DNA of 64,000 nucleotides from Neocallimastix lanati (nom. inval.) (taxonomy: Eukaryota > Neocallimastigomycota > Neocallimastigomycetes > Neocallimastigales > Neocallimastigaceae): the NCBI GenBank assembly GCA_016946835.1, contig JACVTC010000073.1, positions 347,501 to 411,500 of the forward strand, read 5' to 3'. Numbering within the stretch: position 1 is the stretch's first letter; each line of letters opens with the position of its first letter. The notes beneath the pieces are model-generated. The model was not told the origin of the DNA and ran no database searches. It saw nothing but the letters and a program-made list of their open reading frames with translations. A program made the translations under genes and the position numbers. Shown in pieces: positions 1 to 12,599 of the stretch.

Positions 1-3000
1 TTATCATAGATATATTATTTTATTTTTTTGGATAGGAACAAATATCAAAATAAAAATGTTTAATTCTTTGAGAGTTTATTTAAAACATTAAACATTAATT
101 TATTATTATTATTATTACTCTTTTTTTTTTTTTTTAATTTTAAAAATAAAATTTGTCTTAAATAACCTCATTATCATTATCATAATCATGCTTAAGATAA
201 AATTATGACTTAATTTAAACAAAAATGAAAAAAAAAAAAAAATACAAATTATAAATATTAATATTTATTTTTATAGTTAAACATCCTTTTCCTCTAATTA
301 TTATTTATTTAATATATATATAAATCCTTCAATATTAAAAATAAAACATAATATCCTTGAATAGCAAATGTATCAAAAGGTTATATTAAAAATGAACTTT
401 TTGTAAATTAAAAAAAAAAAAAAGTATAAAATAAAAATTAATTATAAAAATAAAATTGCTAAAGTTTAACATATTTTTAATTATTATTATTATTATTTTA
501 CTATTATTATTATTTGCTATTAAATATTATTATTATTATTTGCTATTAAATATTATTATTATATTTATTATTAAATATTATTATTATTATTTGTTATTTT
601 TATTATTACTTTATTTTATAATTATTACTTTATTATTATTATTTATTATTTTACTTAAATAATTATTCAAAACTATCAATATATATATATATATATTTTT
701 TTTTTTTTAATTTTTTGTCATGCTTTTAAATACCTTCAAATTTCCTAATAAGGATTAAAAGAAGTATAAATTATATTTAATCCTTCATTCTCATTGGATG
801 ATGTGTTAAAAAAAACCAATAGTACAATTCATAAATTAAAACAATGAATCATTATTACTATTTTAAAATAATAAAAAAGTTACTCAACAACCAATTAAAT
901 GAAAAGATACATTATTCATCATTTCAAAATAATTTAAAATAAGTTTAAAAATAATGACATACAGATTAAATTAATTTTTTTTTTTTTTAAAAAAAAAAAT
1001 TTTTTTATTCTTAATTATATGTCATTTTGAATTTTAATAAACATAAAAAAATATATATTTTTTAATTATATATACTTATATATAAATATTTAATAAATAA
1101 AGAAAATATTATATAAAATTGCTTATTTTATCATTTTATTAATAGTTTATTTATAAATTAAATATCACTTTCTTTTTACATTGAGATTAAGAAAAATAGT
1201 TTTTTTTTTTTTTATTTTCATAGAATTTTTAAAAAAAACAATATATAAATTTAAATTGATTAGATATTTAATTTAAATGAAATAGTATTACAATTGTAAT
1301 TAAATATAATTTAAAGACACCATCCTATAAGTAGGTATTTTTTATAATTATTAGAATTTTCTCAAAGTTATTTATTAATATTATATTAAATAAAGTATTA
1401 TATTAATTAAATTTTTAAAGAAAAATCATAATATTTAAACAAAATTCCAAAAAAATTTTTATAAAAAATAAATAGTCTAAATAAATATTTTTATTGAATA
1501 ATAGTGAACGTATACAAATGTATACAATATTTAAATATTATATAATAACAAATAAAAAATATGAATAAAATAGTATTAATTGATAATACTTTTTTAATTT
1601 TAAATATTTAAATAAGAAAATTCATAATATTATACCACTATTTCTTTAAGACTATAAAAAATATAATAAAGAGTTATAGCTCAGCAACTATATTAATTAC
1701 GGAATGTCCATCAATTATATGAATTAAAAATAGCTTTCATATATTTATATAGATTTTGTTACATAGACTAAAACAAATTATGATTATTGTGATTTTATTA
1801 TATAGTTAATAAATATATAAATATATATAAATATATAAAAAAATAAAAAATTCTTAATATATATATATTTTAATTAATGTTATAATATCCTTTTTTTATT
1901 CATTAAATTATAACTAATAGTAAATTATAATAAGTATAATAATAATAATATGACATCAAAAATTCAATTTATTTATCATAAGTTTTTCTTTTCATATTTT
2001 CCTATATTTTATTTATTTGTATTTTTTTTTTTTTTTTTTTTTTTATTAAATAACATATACAGAATATTCAATAAATCAATTCTTGGCTAAAATAAATTAT
2101 ATATCTCTAATGAATAGAATATTTAAAATATTTAATTCTATCTTTAAGAAATAAAATACTTTGTAATATTTTAAATAATGATATTACATATTATTTTTGG
2201 AATTTCGTAATAATTATTTCATTAATTCATAAATACTTATTAATTATTAATTATTATTTATTATTTATTATGATTAATTATTATTTTTACTACTTTTATT
2301 AATATTATGATAATGGCTATGATTATGAATATTTTGATTATGATTATAATGACATATATAATTTATATGTATATAATATTAAATTTTATTAATCAAATAA
2401 TTTTTTTATAATTTTTTTTTATTTTCTTGTTATGATTCAATTAACAACTATTATTCATTCTTGTTAATTAATTAAAAAAAAAAAAAATAAAGTTTAATGA
2501 TTAATTAATAAAATTTAAGAATGTAATAATTTTTTTTTTTATTTTTATCTCACTTTTTTTATATATTTGTTGACTTAACTAAATAAAACTACCATTAATA
2601 AAATTCAAAAATTTCTTTTCTTTTTTTAATTTAATTTGTTCAAATTTTTTATTCACATAAATTATATTATTGTTTATTTAATTAAATGATACATAGATAT
2701 ATATATAAACTTTTAATTAAGATATAATTCTATAATATTATTTTCTTATTTAGTTAAAAATAAAAATAATGATAAATATTTATAATATTATTAATTTTTA
2801 TAATAAAAAACAATTTATTTATCATTATTTTTTTTTTACTATTACTTTACTTTTTTTGTATTTATTTTTTTTTTAAAAAAAAAATAAATATTTATACAAA
2901 TTTTTTGTATATATATTTTTTTATTTGAGGATACTGAAAATTAATTTTCCCATTTATTATTATATTATCAAAGTTTATCAAATAATAATAAATTAAATTA

Positions 3001-6000
3001 AAATGAGTATAAATTTTATTAGATAACTTCTTTATTAAGTTACATTATTATACCAATAAATCTACTACTTAAATAGGTTGACAGTCATGGTCAATTTTTA
3101 TAATAGAGACCTGAAATTATGAAAGTAAAAAGAAAGTGTAAAAAAAATTAGAAGAAGAGTTATCATTAAAATGATGACAAAACTTTATAAAATTATAATA
3201 AATGTTGTCACCCGTCCTATTGAAATATGGAGATTCATTTTGAAGTCAATTATTAAATATGAATTATGAAAAAAATAAATAAAGTATAATTATAGTTATT
3301 TAAAATGCGGTTCTTTTTTATTTTATTAGTATATATATTGATTATAATTTAATATATTTGTTATATTAAATTAATTTATTAATTCCTTTATGAAAAATTT
3401 TATGAAATTGAGAAAAAAAATAATATTTAATAAAATATTAGTATTATTTATTTTATAATATTATAATTTTTTTATAATTTAATATAATTATAAAATAATT
3501 ATGTTAAAATAAAAATATAAAAACTTAATTTGTATTAAAATACCATGTTTTTTTTTTTTTTTTAATTAATTCCAGAATAAATCAGTAACATATTAAATTA
3601 AACTACTACCATATAAATTTATTCAATTAATATATAAAAAGTTAAAAAAATAATTAAATATAAATTTTATACTTTAATTGTTAAAAGGATTAGAATTAAA
3701 AACATCAATAATTAAATTATAATAAATAAGTAATAATAATAAATAAATAATAATAATAATAAATAAGTAATAATAATAAATAAATAATAATAATAATAAA
3801 TAAATAATAATAAATAAATAATAATAAATAAATAATAATAAATAATAAATAATAAATAATAAATAATAAATAATATATAATAAATAATATATAATATTTA
3901 ATAAATAAATAATAAATAATAAATAATAAATAATAAATAATAAATAATAAATAATAAATAATAAATAATATATAATAAATAAATAAATAATAAATAATAA
4001 ATAATAAATAATAAATAATAAATAATAAATAATAAATAATAAATAATAAATAATAAATAATAAATAATAAATAATAAACAATAAATAAATATTAAATAAT
4101 AAATAAATAATAAATAATAAATAAACAATAAATAAATATTAAATAATAAATAATAAATATGTATTTAAATTATTACATTAGAAATCATTTCTCATGTAAA
4201 TATTCCTTATTTTGAAAAACAAAAGAAAATAACAAATATTGTAAGCATGAATTCAATAACTATTAAAATAAGCTATTTTTCCACTATTGCTATAATTTTT
4301 TTTCTTAGTTATTAATATATTTTTAAGTTAAAAATGATATATAATTTTTAAAAAGGAAAATAAAATTTTAAACTATAATAAAAAATAAATAGTTCACTAA
4401 ATTTCATTAAAACTTAAGATAATAATTAATACATTCAAATATAATTACATAATAATATTAATTATTTCTGGGGTTTATTTGGTTGTTATTTAATTCAACC
4501 AACCTTTTTTTAAATAAAATTCCATATATATATCTATATATAGTTATAAAATCTTTAACCCTATTGTTCTATTAAAGAATTTTTTTATTTTTATTTTTAT
4601 ATTAAATTTAATTTATCTCCGAGAAATGATAATTTAAAAATTTTTTTTAAAAAAAATTTAACCAATTATTCAAATTGTCAAAAAAAAAATTTTTTTATTA
4701 ATATTGTTCAGGTCATTTTATTATATATTATTGCCGTTTGGTTTTATATTTTGAAATGAATATACTAATAAAATTATAATAAATGGATATCATTGAAATA
4801 AAGGAACAGTACTGAACTATTTTTATTTATGTTTTTATTATAAAACTATACTTATTAATATAAATATTTTTAGCTAATTAAAATAAATGATATAAATTTT
4901 ACTATATCAATAATTTTTTTTTTATAGACTGAAGACTTTGGTCTTCCTCATATAGTAATATGGGTGTATGATTACTATATCAATAATCAAAAACTATATT
5001 TACGTTAAGTATAATTATCATGAAAAAAATAATTATATCTTTAATTGATATTATTATATTTATTATTTATTTATTATTTATTATTTATTATTTATTAATT
5101 TTATTTAAAAAATATAAAAAAATATATATTATTATTAATTCTAATTATTTATTATTTATTAATAATAATATTATTAATAAAGTATTTTTAATTATTCATT
5201 ATTATTATTTATTGCTTATAATTATTTATTATTTATTATTATTATTGACTGTAATATTTATTATTACTTTTATTTATTATTATCATTTTTTTTTATTTAA
5301 TCAAATAGTTAATGATTAAAATAAAAGACACTTTCTCATATTTAATTAAATAAAAATAATATTTATATAAACACACACAAAAAAAAAACTTTAAATATTA
5401 TTATTGATTATATTTATAAATGTATTTATTTATTTATTTATTTATTTAAAAATTATAAAATGATCAACATCAAGCGAAACTTCATCCCATAGTAATATTT
5501 TCGTGTTTATATTTATTATTATAAAACAATATTATTAAATCATAATAAACGTTAATTATTAATATTTTTTTTTTGTTTCTTTCAAATTATTTTTTATAAT
5601 CATGAATTAATTAATTGTTATTAATGATATTATTATTTATGTAAATTATTTATTTATTTAATATTTATTCACTTATATATATATATTTAATATTTATTTA
5701 TTTATTTAATATTTATTTATTTATTATTAAAAATTATTATTTTTATATACTTTTCTTTTATTTGTTACTGATATCTAGTCAAGCCATTTTATTTGATTAT
5801 TTAATTGTTTTATTGCTGCTTATATATTAGTAATACATTACAATATATGAATATAAATATTAGAAATAAACCTTATTTATTAATATTTTATAAACAGAAA
5901 AACAAAAAGCTTAAAGAATTAAAAAAAATTTTAATATATTATATATACTTTGATATAGAAAAGACTTTAATCCTTGAATGTGTCATATATACTTATATAT

Positions 6001-7824
6001 ATTATAAGCAGCGAAAATATATAATTAACTTGTATTATAATATATTATATATTATCCTATATATATTTAAAAAAAATTTTTTTTAAACACTTTAATTAAT
6101 ATATATATAATAAATAATAGTATTACTGAAATATATTGTTTAATATAATTAAAGTTTGAAAATATTTAATATAATTAATTTATATTAATATAATACAACA
6201 TATATTATTAAATGAAGATTTTTATATTAATTTTATAGTTTATTTTTTTTGACCTTAAATAATCAGATTTATAAAATATAGTAAATATCATATATTTGCA
6301 ATTTTTTTTTTAATAATTTTTATTAATAAATATTATATTAATTATATGGAAGTGTATATTTTAATATATTTAATATATTTATATTTATGTACTAATATAT
6401 TAAATAATTATATTTATTGATTGAATAAAACAAGAAAATTCTTATTTTATTATATTATATCAATATAATTCTTAGTACATATATTAAATATATATATGAT
6501 AATATAGTTTAATATATATGAGATTAGTATTACAATAATTGTTGATATATTTTTCATAGTAAATTTAATATATTATCAATATATTAAGTATTTGCATTAA
6601 ATTACTATTAACTATATTACTTTAAATAATTAAATATATTTTATAATAGAATTATCAATTAGACCATATATAACATTTATAATATATTATTCCTTGTGTA
6701 AAAAATTTAATATATGCCGAGTAATATATAATAATTAGATAGATTATTTTTTTTTTTATTAAACAATTAAAATAAATAATATATAAAAATAATATATAAA
6801 TAATATTTTTAATCATAATAAATAAGAAAAAAAAAAAAAAAAAATTAAATCAATTATAAAATTGTTTTAAAGCTTTTTCTATTTTTTATATGTTTTAATA
6901 TATATTAAGTTTAATTATTATAAATTATAAATATATTTTTTTAAAAGTATATATATAATAATTTTTTTCTTAATTTTTTTTTTTCTTTTTTTTTGATTTA
7001 CACATATAAATATTAAATTATTACTTATAATAAGATTGATTTATATTGATTTATTTTATTATTTTTTTTTTTAAATCTTTTTTTATACTTTTTATTAAAA
7101 TAATTTATTTAAATAAAATAATTTGAAAATAAATATTTTAAAATAAAATAATAAAAGAAAAACAAACATTAAAAATAGAAAGTATAAAAGAATTAAGAAA
7201 AAAAAAAAAAAAAAAAAGAAAAAAAAAATAACAAAGTAAAACAGTAATAAAGTAATAATTAATAAAAAAAGAAATAAAAAAAGTTTAAAAAAAAAAAAAA
7301 AAAAGAAAAACAATAGCCCAAAATAATAGTAGTAAAAACAAAAACAAAAACAAAACAAAAAAAAAACAAACGAAGAAATAAATAAATAAAAATATAATTA
7401 ATATATATTATACATAAATATAATTATATATTTTTGTTCTTTAGTAGCAGGGAAAAATATTTTTGTTTATCAATCTATCATTAAAAAAAAAAGTATGTAT
7501 TCACAATAAATATTTTAATTATTAATGGAATAATATATATATTTTATTTAGAAAGTAAAAATAATATATATATATAATGTATATATAATTAAATATTAAT
7601 ATTTTTATTTATTTATTTTTTTTATTATTTTTAATATTTATTTATTTTTTTAAATATATAGAAATACTATTTATTTTATATTCTTTAATAAATCTATTAT
7701 TTAAAATAAATATTATAGATTTTAAAAACTTTAGTGAATATTTAAAATTATATATATTTAATCAAAAACATAATCAATCTTATTTTTTTTAAAAAAAAAT
7801 ATTTTGGAAAAAAAAGATTAAATA
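1..7824. other. AT-only intergenic DNA, no gene seen
   Basis: Poly-A/T runs, TA repeats and TAT/TTA microsatellites with no sustained coding pattern. The short open frames here (for example near 456-662, 5,020-5,319 and 5,805-6,086) are low-complexity I/L/Y/K/N strings expected from AT-only DNA. A slightly more complex patch at about 3,060-3,250 contains a 32-codon frame (3,171-3,269, plus strand, beginning M-M-T-K-L-Y); it has no recognisable homology and is not called as a gene. The interval ends at the start of the tetraspanin-like gene. Confidence 0.6.
3720..4160. repeat. 7-bp minisatellite (AAATAAT)n with mixed TAA/TAAA flanks
   Basis: From about 3,830 the sequence is dominated by repeats of the heptamer AAATAAT, interrupted by TATATAAT and AAATAAATA variants. 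The left part (3,720-3,830) is a mixture of TAA and TAAA units. Because 7 bp is not a multiple of 3, the reverse strand translates as a 7-residue cycle (L-L-F-I-I-Y-Y), which explains the long open frames there; these are not genes. Confidence 0.85.
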
Positions 7825-8967
7825 ATGGATAGAAATAATTATGGAAATTATAATCCTTCTCCATCTGGTATGAGAGATAGAGGGGAAAGACATACTCAAA
7901 GAAGTGGAGATCGTGAACGTGAACAAAGAAATAGAGCTCCAAGAAGTCCATCACAAAGACAACAAGATGGAAGAAGCCCTTCACAAAGAAGAAGAGATGA
8001 TCCAAGAAGTGAAAATTATAGATCAAACACTTCAAGAAGAGATCAATATGGAAATAATTCTCAAATGGAACATGCTTATGTAAGAGATAATTCTTACAAT
8101 AAGCAATACAATACTAGTAGTAATTCAATAGCCAATAGTAGTACTAATCTTATTCATTCACCTTTCCATAACCCATATAAAATTGATGAAAATGCATCAA
8201 AAACATCAATTATAAATGATCCAAGTAAGAATAGATTAGAAACTTATGCCAAGTTAAAGAATATTTCACCAGTAAAATTTTATATATCTATTATTATAAC
8301 TATAATATTGACAGCAGTAATGGCTATTATTGGTATTATTTGTATAACCAAAAATGGTTTATCTTCTAGTGAAATAAGAGATGTAACTCCAGGAATGGCA
8401 CAAGGATACTTATTCTATTGTGGTTTTCTATTTTTAGCTGTAATAACTGGAGTTTATGCCTTTGTTAGAAAATGGAATAACTTATTAGTCACATATTTAT
8501 CATTCTTATTTGTATCTTGTCTTTACTTGACATATTTCACCATTGAATTAGTTAATATTAAAGTTAATACAGTTGATATTATGAATACCCGTTGGAAGGA
8601 TGAATTTGATGATGTAGTGAAGAGTACAATTCAAGAAAAATTAACATGCTGTGGTTATTATGATTCCGAAGATGATGTTGGTAAATCCGGAGATTGTATT
8701 AATGATTCTTTAAGAAAGAGATACTTCAATGAATCATTTGACATCACTCCAATTTCTTATGGTACAGCACATTTAAGAAAGAGAATGATTCCTGCTGAAG
8801 GTAGTTGCGCTGAGCAAATTAAAAATGTAATTGATAAGAATCTTCCAATGTATATTATTATATTAGGTGTTTTGCTTTTATTAAATATTGGTGCTGTCGT
8901 TGTTACAATTTTAGATATAAAACAATATGCAGTTATTTTAGAAGAGTTATCTAATCCATTTGCTTAA
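7825..8967 (+). CDS. Tetraspanin-like four-helix membrane protein with a long Arg/Ser/Asn-rich N-terminal tail
   Basis: Single-exon, 380 residues. Residues 1-150 are hydrophilic, rich in R, S, Q, N and D, with repeated S-P-S-Q-R-type motifs. Four hydrophobic segments follow at about 152-175, 193-214, 220-245 and 340-365. The short loop lies between the first two. A large loop of about 95 residues lies between helices 3 and 4 and carries the tetraspanin signature C-C-G (275-277) plus Cys 291 and Cys 328, the four cysteines needed for two disulfides. Tetraspanins organise membrane microdomains, usually at the plasma membrane. The family call rests on topology plus C-C-G. The roughly 150-residue cytosolic tail is much longer than the usual N-terminus of 10-20 residues. 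The start is the first ATG after an A-rich stretch; a shorter start is not excluded. The body is less AT-rich than the flanks, as expected for real coding sequence. Specific partners are unknown. Confidence 0.85.
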   Translation: MDRNNYGNYNPSPSGMRDRGERHTQRSGDREREQRNRAPRSPSQRQQDGRSPSQRRRDDPRSENYRSNTSRRDQYGNNSQMEHAYVRDNSYNKQYNTSSNSIANSSTNLIHSPFHNPYKIDENASKTSIINDPSKNRLETYAKLKNISPVKFYISIIITIILTAVMAIIGIICITKNGLSSSEIRDVTPGMAQGYLFYCGFLFLAVITGVYAFVRKWNNLLVTYLSFLFVSCLYLTYFTIELVNIKVNTVDIMNTRWKDEFDDVVKSTIQEKLTCCGYYDSEDDVGKSGDCINDSLRKRYFNESFDITPISYGTAHLRKRMIPAEGSCAEQIKNVIDKNLPMYIIILGVLLLLNIGAVVVTILDIKQYAVILEELSNPFA

Positions 8968-9330
8968 ATATAAATAATAATTTTTTTCCTTAACATTATT
9001 AAAAAATAATAATAAATAAGTGGACATTATTAAATTTATTTATACTAAAATAATAAATAACTTTTTTTTTTCTTTATATTTAAATAATAATTTTATTTTT
9101 TTAAATAAAATCCATTATAAATAAAGAATATATAATAACAAATTTTCAATTTCATATATATTACAATACTTAAATTTTTTTTATATTTAAAATAAATCAA
9201 TTCATTATTTTAATTATGTAATTTTATTATTGATATTTATATTTTGAAAAAAGGTTAAAAATAATAATAAAGCATATAAAATAAAATAAAATTATAAAAG
9301 TAATAATAAAATATATTTTTTTTTTTTCTG

Positions 9331-9367
<37 letters not shown>

Positions 9368-9477
9368 CAAAAAAAAAAGTATATGCTAAAAAAAATAATA
9401 AAAAAAATAATAATAAATGAATAAATAAATAAATTTATAAAAAAATAAAATTTGATTGATATTAAAAAGATGGATAG

Positions 9478-9510
<33 letters not shown>

Positions 9511-9570
9511 GAAAAGAATAATAAAAATAATAATAGTAGAAAATGTGAAAGTTCATATATTTAATAATTT
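8968..9570. other. Intergenic, poly-A/T and TAA repeats
   Basis: Downstream of the tetraspanin-like gene: homopolymer A (about 9,330-9,365) and T (about 9,479-9,505) runs and scattered TAA repeats. No gene seen. The 68-codon open frame at 9,452-9,658 is mostly poly-Phe/Ile; only its last part (from about 9,570) is real LINE reverse-transcriptase sequence. Confidence 0.6.
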
Positions 9571-9571
9571 A

Positions 9572-11103
9572 AATTTCATCGATGATCTCTATGTTTTATT
9601 CATTAGGAAGACTATTCCTAAAAAAGGAGATGATCTATTTGATTGTGACAATTATTGAGGTATCTCTCTGATTAACAATGGTAAAAAACTCATTTCGAAA
9701 ATAGTCTCCAAAAGAATTTCGGAATATGGACTTAAAAATAATTTTATTAGGCCAGAGCAATTTGGATTTCGTAATAAAGAAGAATATGTTAGTTTATTTA
9801 TTTCAATTCGAGAAATTTGTCAAAGGCGTAAAAATGATAATAAAGAAACTTACCTTGCTTTTCTAGATTTTAAAAAAGGCCTATGATTCTGTTCCAATAG
9901 GTAATATTTTATATAAATTAGATGCTTTAGGTATTAGAGGTAAATGTTATCAATTTATAAAAAATCTATATATGACTTCCAAAGCCAGTGTTAAAATTGA
10001 TGATCAATATTCGGAATCTTTTAATATTATGAAAGAAGTTAGACAAGGTTGTCCACTATCACTAATTCTTTTCAATCTATTTATTAATGACATTTTTAAT
10101 GATTTTTCAGAACTTGGAATTCATTTATGCGAATCTAGATGTTGTGGTGGACTCTATGCAGATGATATTGTTCTATGCGCACCGTCAAGAACTAAGTTAA
10201 AAAAAATGCTTAAGAAGGTAAATGAATGGGCTAAATTTAATATGATGAATTTTGGAATTAACAAGTGTGCAACGATGGTGATTCGACCAGACACACCTCT
10301 TTTTTAAATAAAATAAAAGAGATCTTACTTTTTATCTTGCTGGACAACCAATCCCAATAACTAAATGTTATACCTATTTAGGTATACCATTTGATAAAAG
10401 CTTATCGTTGAACCCTATTATTAAATTACTTAACTCTAAAGTTACTAAAGCTCTCTTTTCTGTTAGTAAATTTCTTTCAAATTCCAAAATTCCTATTCTA
10501 TTTAAGAAGATTATAATTAACTCTTATGTACTTAGTAAAGTCTCTTACTTTGCACCTTTACTTGGTTCAAATAAAGCAAGAACAAATAATACTCAGAAAT
10601 TAATTAATAAAGGATTAAGATGGATTGCAGGTTTACAAAAAGCCAAATCTTTTATTAATGTATATTCTATTTCAAAAGATTTAAATATTCCTCCATTGTC
10701 AGCTAAGTGTGCTTTGTCTTAAGTCAAATGTTTTGATAAGTGGAAAGATTCAAATTGTATTATTTCCTATTTAGTTTATAATATTCCAAAATCTAGAAAA
10801 TATACATGGACAAAAGAAAGTAGAACTCTTAAACGTAAACTAGAGAAAAGAGGTAATAACGATAATAAAATCAAGGATTTTTATTGGAAAAGTGATATGA
10901 AAATCAATTCTATTAAAGCTGCGTTTTATGACAAAAACAAATTCGAAGAAACATCAAAATTTATAAAATTTTGTTATGAATATCCTGATCTTTCATATGG
11001 TTTCTATTGGCTATTGAGAGCACGAAGTGGATATAGATTAGATGCTAGAATTGCTAAAGCTGCAAAAATAATAGATCCTTCCATTCCCTTATACTGTTAT
11101 TAA
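9572..11103 (+). pseudogene. Decayed LINE (non-LTR) reverse transcriptase, 5'-truncated
   Basis: Translated fragments give a classical non-LTR RT in order: K-K-G-D...D-C-D-N-Y (finger), R-P-E-Q-F-G-F-R, F-L-D-F-K-K then A-Y-D-S-V (palm motif A), R-Q-G-C-P-L-S (motif B), L-Y-A-D-D-I-V-L with the catalytic Y-A-D-D at 10,155-10,166 (motif C), then thumb and C-terminal regions ending at I-D-P-S-I-P-L-Y-C near 11,097. It is dead. A TGA (9,656-9,658) replaces the Arg of the usual N-Y-R-G-I-S motif. One extra base near 9,879-9,886 shifts the frame inside motif A. The frame shifts again near 10,300, and a TAA lies at 10,720-10,722. The endonuclease half is missing. The rest of the ORF continues in the next two segments, the first of them inverted. 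Confidence 0.9.
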
Positions 11104-11466
11104 TACTTCGACCTCCAAGATGGAAATTAAACACTTTTTCACACACACTAGAATCAACATACACATTATTTTCAATACTATTACTAACATTACTAAAAAT
11201 ACCTATTACTAATATTACTATAACTACTATTACTATTACTATTAACACTATTACTATTATTACTGTTGCTATTATCATTATTACTATTAACAATATCATT
11301 TGTTAGGTTGCCACGGTTAAAAGCATTATATAAAAATAAAATTTTATCATTAACTTTACTACGAATATGATTGAAAAAAGGACAATCAATTAACCAATGA
11401 CTTATTCATTATTTATTACTTTTACAACAGGGACAAAAATTAGGACACATTTGATCTATTTAAGTG
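11104..11466 (-). pseudogene. LINE C-terminal zinc-finger segment, inverted relative to its own RT
   Basis: The minus strand encodes the next part of the same LINE ORF: C-P-N-F-C-P-C-C (11,423-11,443), H-W-L-I-D-C-P-F-F (around 11,373-11,400), an Asn/Ser-rich stretch and F-N-F-H-L-G-G-R (around 11,109-11,126). The C-C-H-C arrangement matches the copies at 45,377-46,132 and 58,540-59,280, where it directly follows the thumb region. Stops and at least one frameshift (near 11,200) show decay. The flanking segments on both sides are in plus orientation, so this block of about 360 bp appears inverted in place. Confidence 0.75.
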
Positions 11467-11700
11467 CCAGATGAAATCAGGTGCTTATTCTGATACTCCA
11501 TTCTTGGTGGTTACTGCGGCTCTTCTTCAATCGATTATACCTATTGCTATTGGCCAGCAATGGTCTTTGTTCAATAGGTTCAAATCGAATCGTACTACTA
11601 CTACCAAGAGCGTCAATGCTGAAGAAAAAGTAAGACAGACCAGCAGGGCTAGCGCAACCAATGAAGATCATAATTTTGTATCTTAAAATTATGATTAACA
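11467..11700 (+). pseudogene. LINE ORF C-terminal tail, plus orientation
   Basis: A 71-codon frame (11,471-11,686) contains P-F-L-V-V-T-A-A-L-L-Q-S-I-I-P-I-A-I-G followed by L-F-N-R-F. This aligns with the tail of the LINE copy at 45.9-46.0 kb (T-N-T-I-P-I then L-L-F-E-R-F). At nucleotide level it matches the reverse complement of 58,650-58,775, including the run that encodes K-S-V-(N/D)-A-E. It is therefore retroelement sequence, not an independent small gene. It completes the element interrupted by the inverted block upstream. Confidence 0.7.
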
Positions 11701-11929
11701 TTGTGAAGTCAAAATTAATAATTATACTACAGTATAATAATGCCCTTGTAAAGTCTTACAGATATTAATTAAATGAAACTAGAATATATTATACCATTAT
11801 TTTATTTTATTTTGTGTTTTTTTTTATTTTGTTTATTTTTTTTTTTATCTTTTTTTTTTTTTTCTTTTTATTACATGTATTTTTTTTTTTTTTTCAAATA
11901 TTTAATTAATAAAGATGAAACGAGTTTGC

Positions 11930-12320
11930 TGCCGTTAAAAAAAAAAAAGTCATTAGGAAGATTAGAGAGTTTAATTCTTTTTCTTCCTATGATTCTATTT
12001 CTGATTTTGAAGATTATATCAATCATTATATAGAGAGGTTTAGCAAAAACATACATTTACTAACAGCACAGTTCCGAAAAACAGAACCCTTAGTAAGTAA
12101 TTCAACTTTTGATAATCTTTCTTTATGGTTCAAGGGTGAGTTTAGTGGATGCCACATTATCTATTTTAAAAGTTGTTACTTTCTTTGTTTTTATTATTTT
12201 AGATTTAACTGGTGATCATATTACTATACATAGTATACACACCGAATTTTTTTTTTTTTAACTTTTGAACTTATTTTTAATCTCTATTACATTAAATTTT
12301 CTATGATTAATTAAAATTTG
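11930..12320 (+). pseudogene. LINE 3' end: ORF terminus plus conserved 3' tail
   Basis: One frame reads S-I-S-D-F-E-D-Y-I-N-H-Y-I-E-R-F-S-K-N, like the ends of the other copies. From 12,053 to about 12,315 the DNA aligns with 46,090-46,286. Shared blocks include ACATTTACTAACAG, AGTAAGTAATTCAA, CACACCGAA, and AACTTTTGAACTTATTTTTA followed by ATTACATTAAATTTTCTAT. This is probably the element's 3' untranslated tail, the part recognised by the RT. It may belong to the element just upstream or to a separate truncated insertion. Confidence 0.7.
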
Positions 12321-12599
12321 TTATTTTTTTTTTTTTTTTTTAATTTTTTATTATTTTTTATTTTACTTAATCTTTTACATATATCTTATTTTTGTTTTCT
12401 TTTAATTATATAGCTTATTTTTTTTTATTATATGTAATACATAAAAATATATTAATCTATTTAATAAAGCACTAGAAGTGTATTCTTTCTTGCTAGTCTA
12501 AAAAAAAAAAAATAATTAAACACAAGAATTTTGAATTTGGTTTTAAAAAATTAAGTAATTCAATGTTTATCTCTAAAATATTACAAAATATTACATAAA

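Noticed and set aside
3674-4128. Overlapping minus-strand frames of 135 and 76 codons rich in L-L-F-I-I-Y-Y
   Set aside because: They are the translation of the AAATAAT minisatellite.
4920-4970. Resemblance of GACTGAAGACTTTGGTCTTCCTCAT to AAAGACAAAGGTCTTAGTCTTTCTGAC near 33,503
   Set aside because: Short and imperfect; could be chance, with no shared flanks.
7748-8035. Minus-strand 95-codon frame
   Set aside because: Antisense shadow of the tetraspanin-like gene's Arg/Ser-rich N-terminus.
11054-11299. 81-codon minus-strand frame starting with an I/V-rich hydrophobic stretch, as a membrane peptide
   Set aside because: The I/V run is an out-of-frame reading of a (TAG/TAC)-type Asn/Ser repeat in the inverted LINE segment; the end is antisense to the RT.
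11471-11686. 71-codon frame as an independent small gene
   Set aside because: It matches the C-terminal tail of two other LINE copies in the window.
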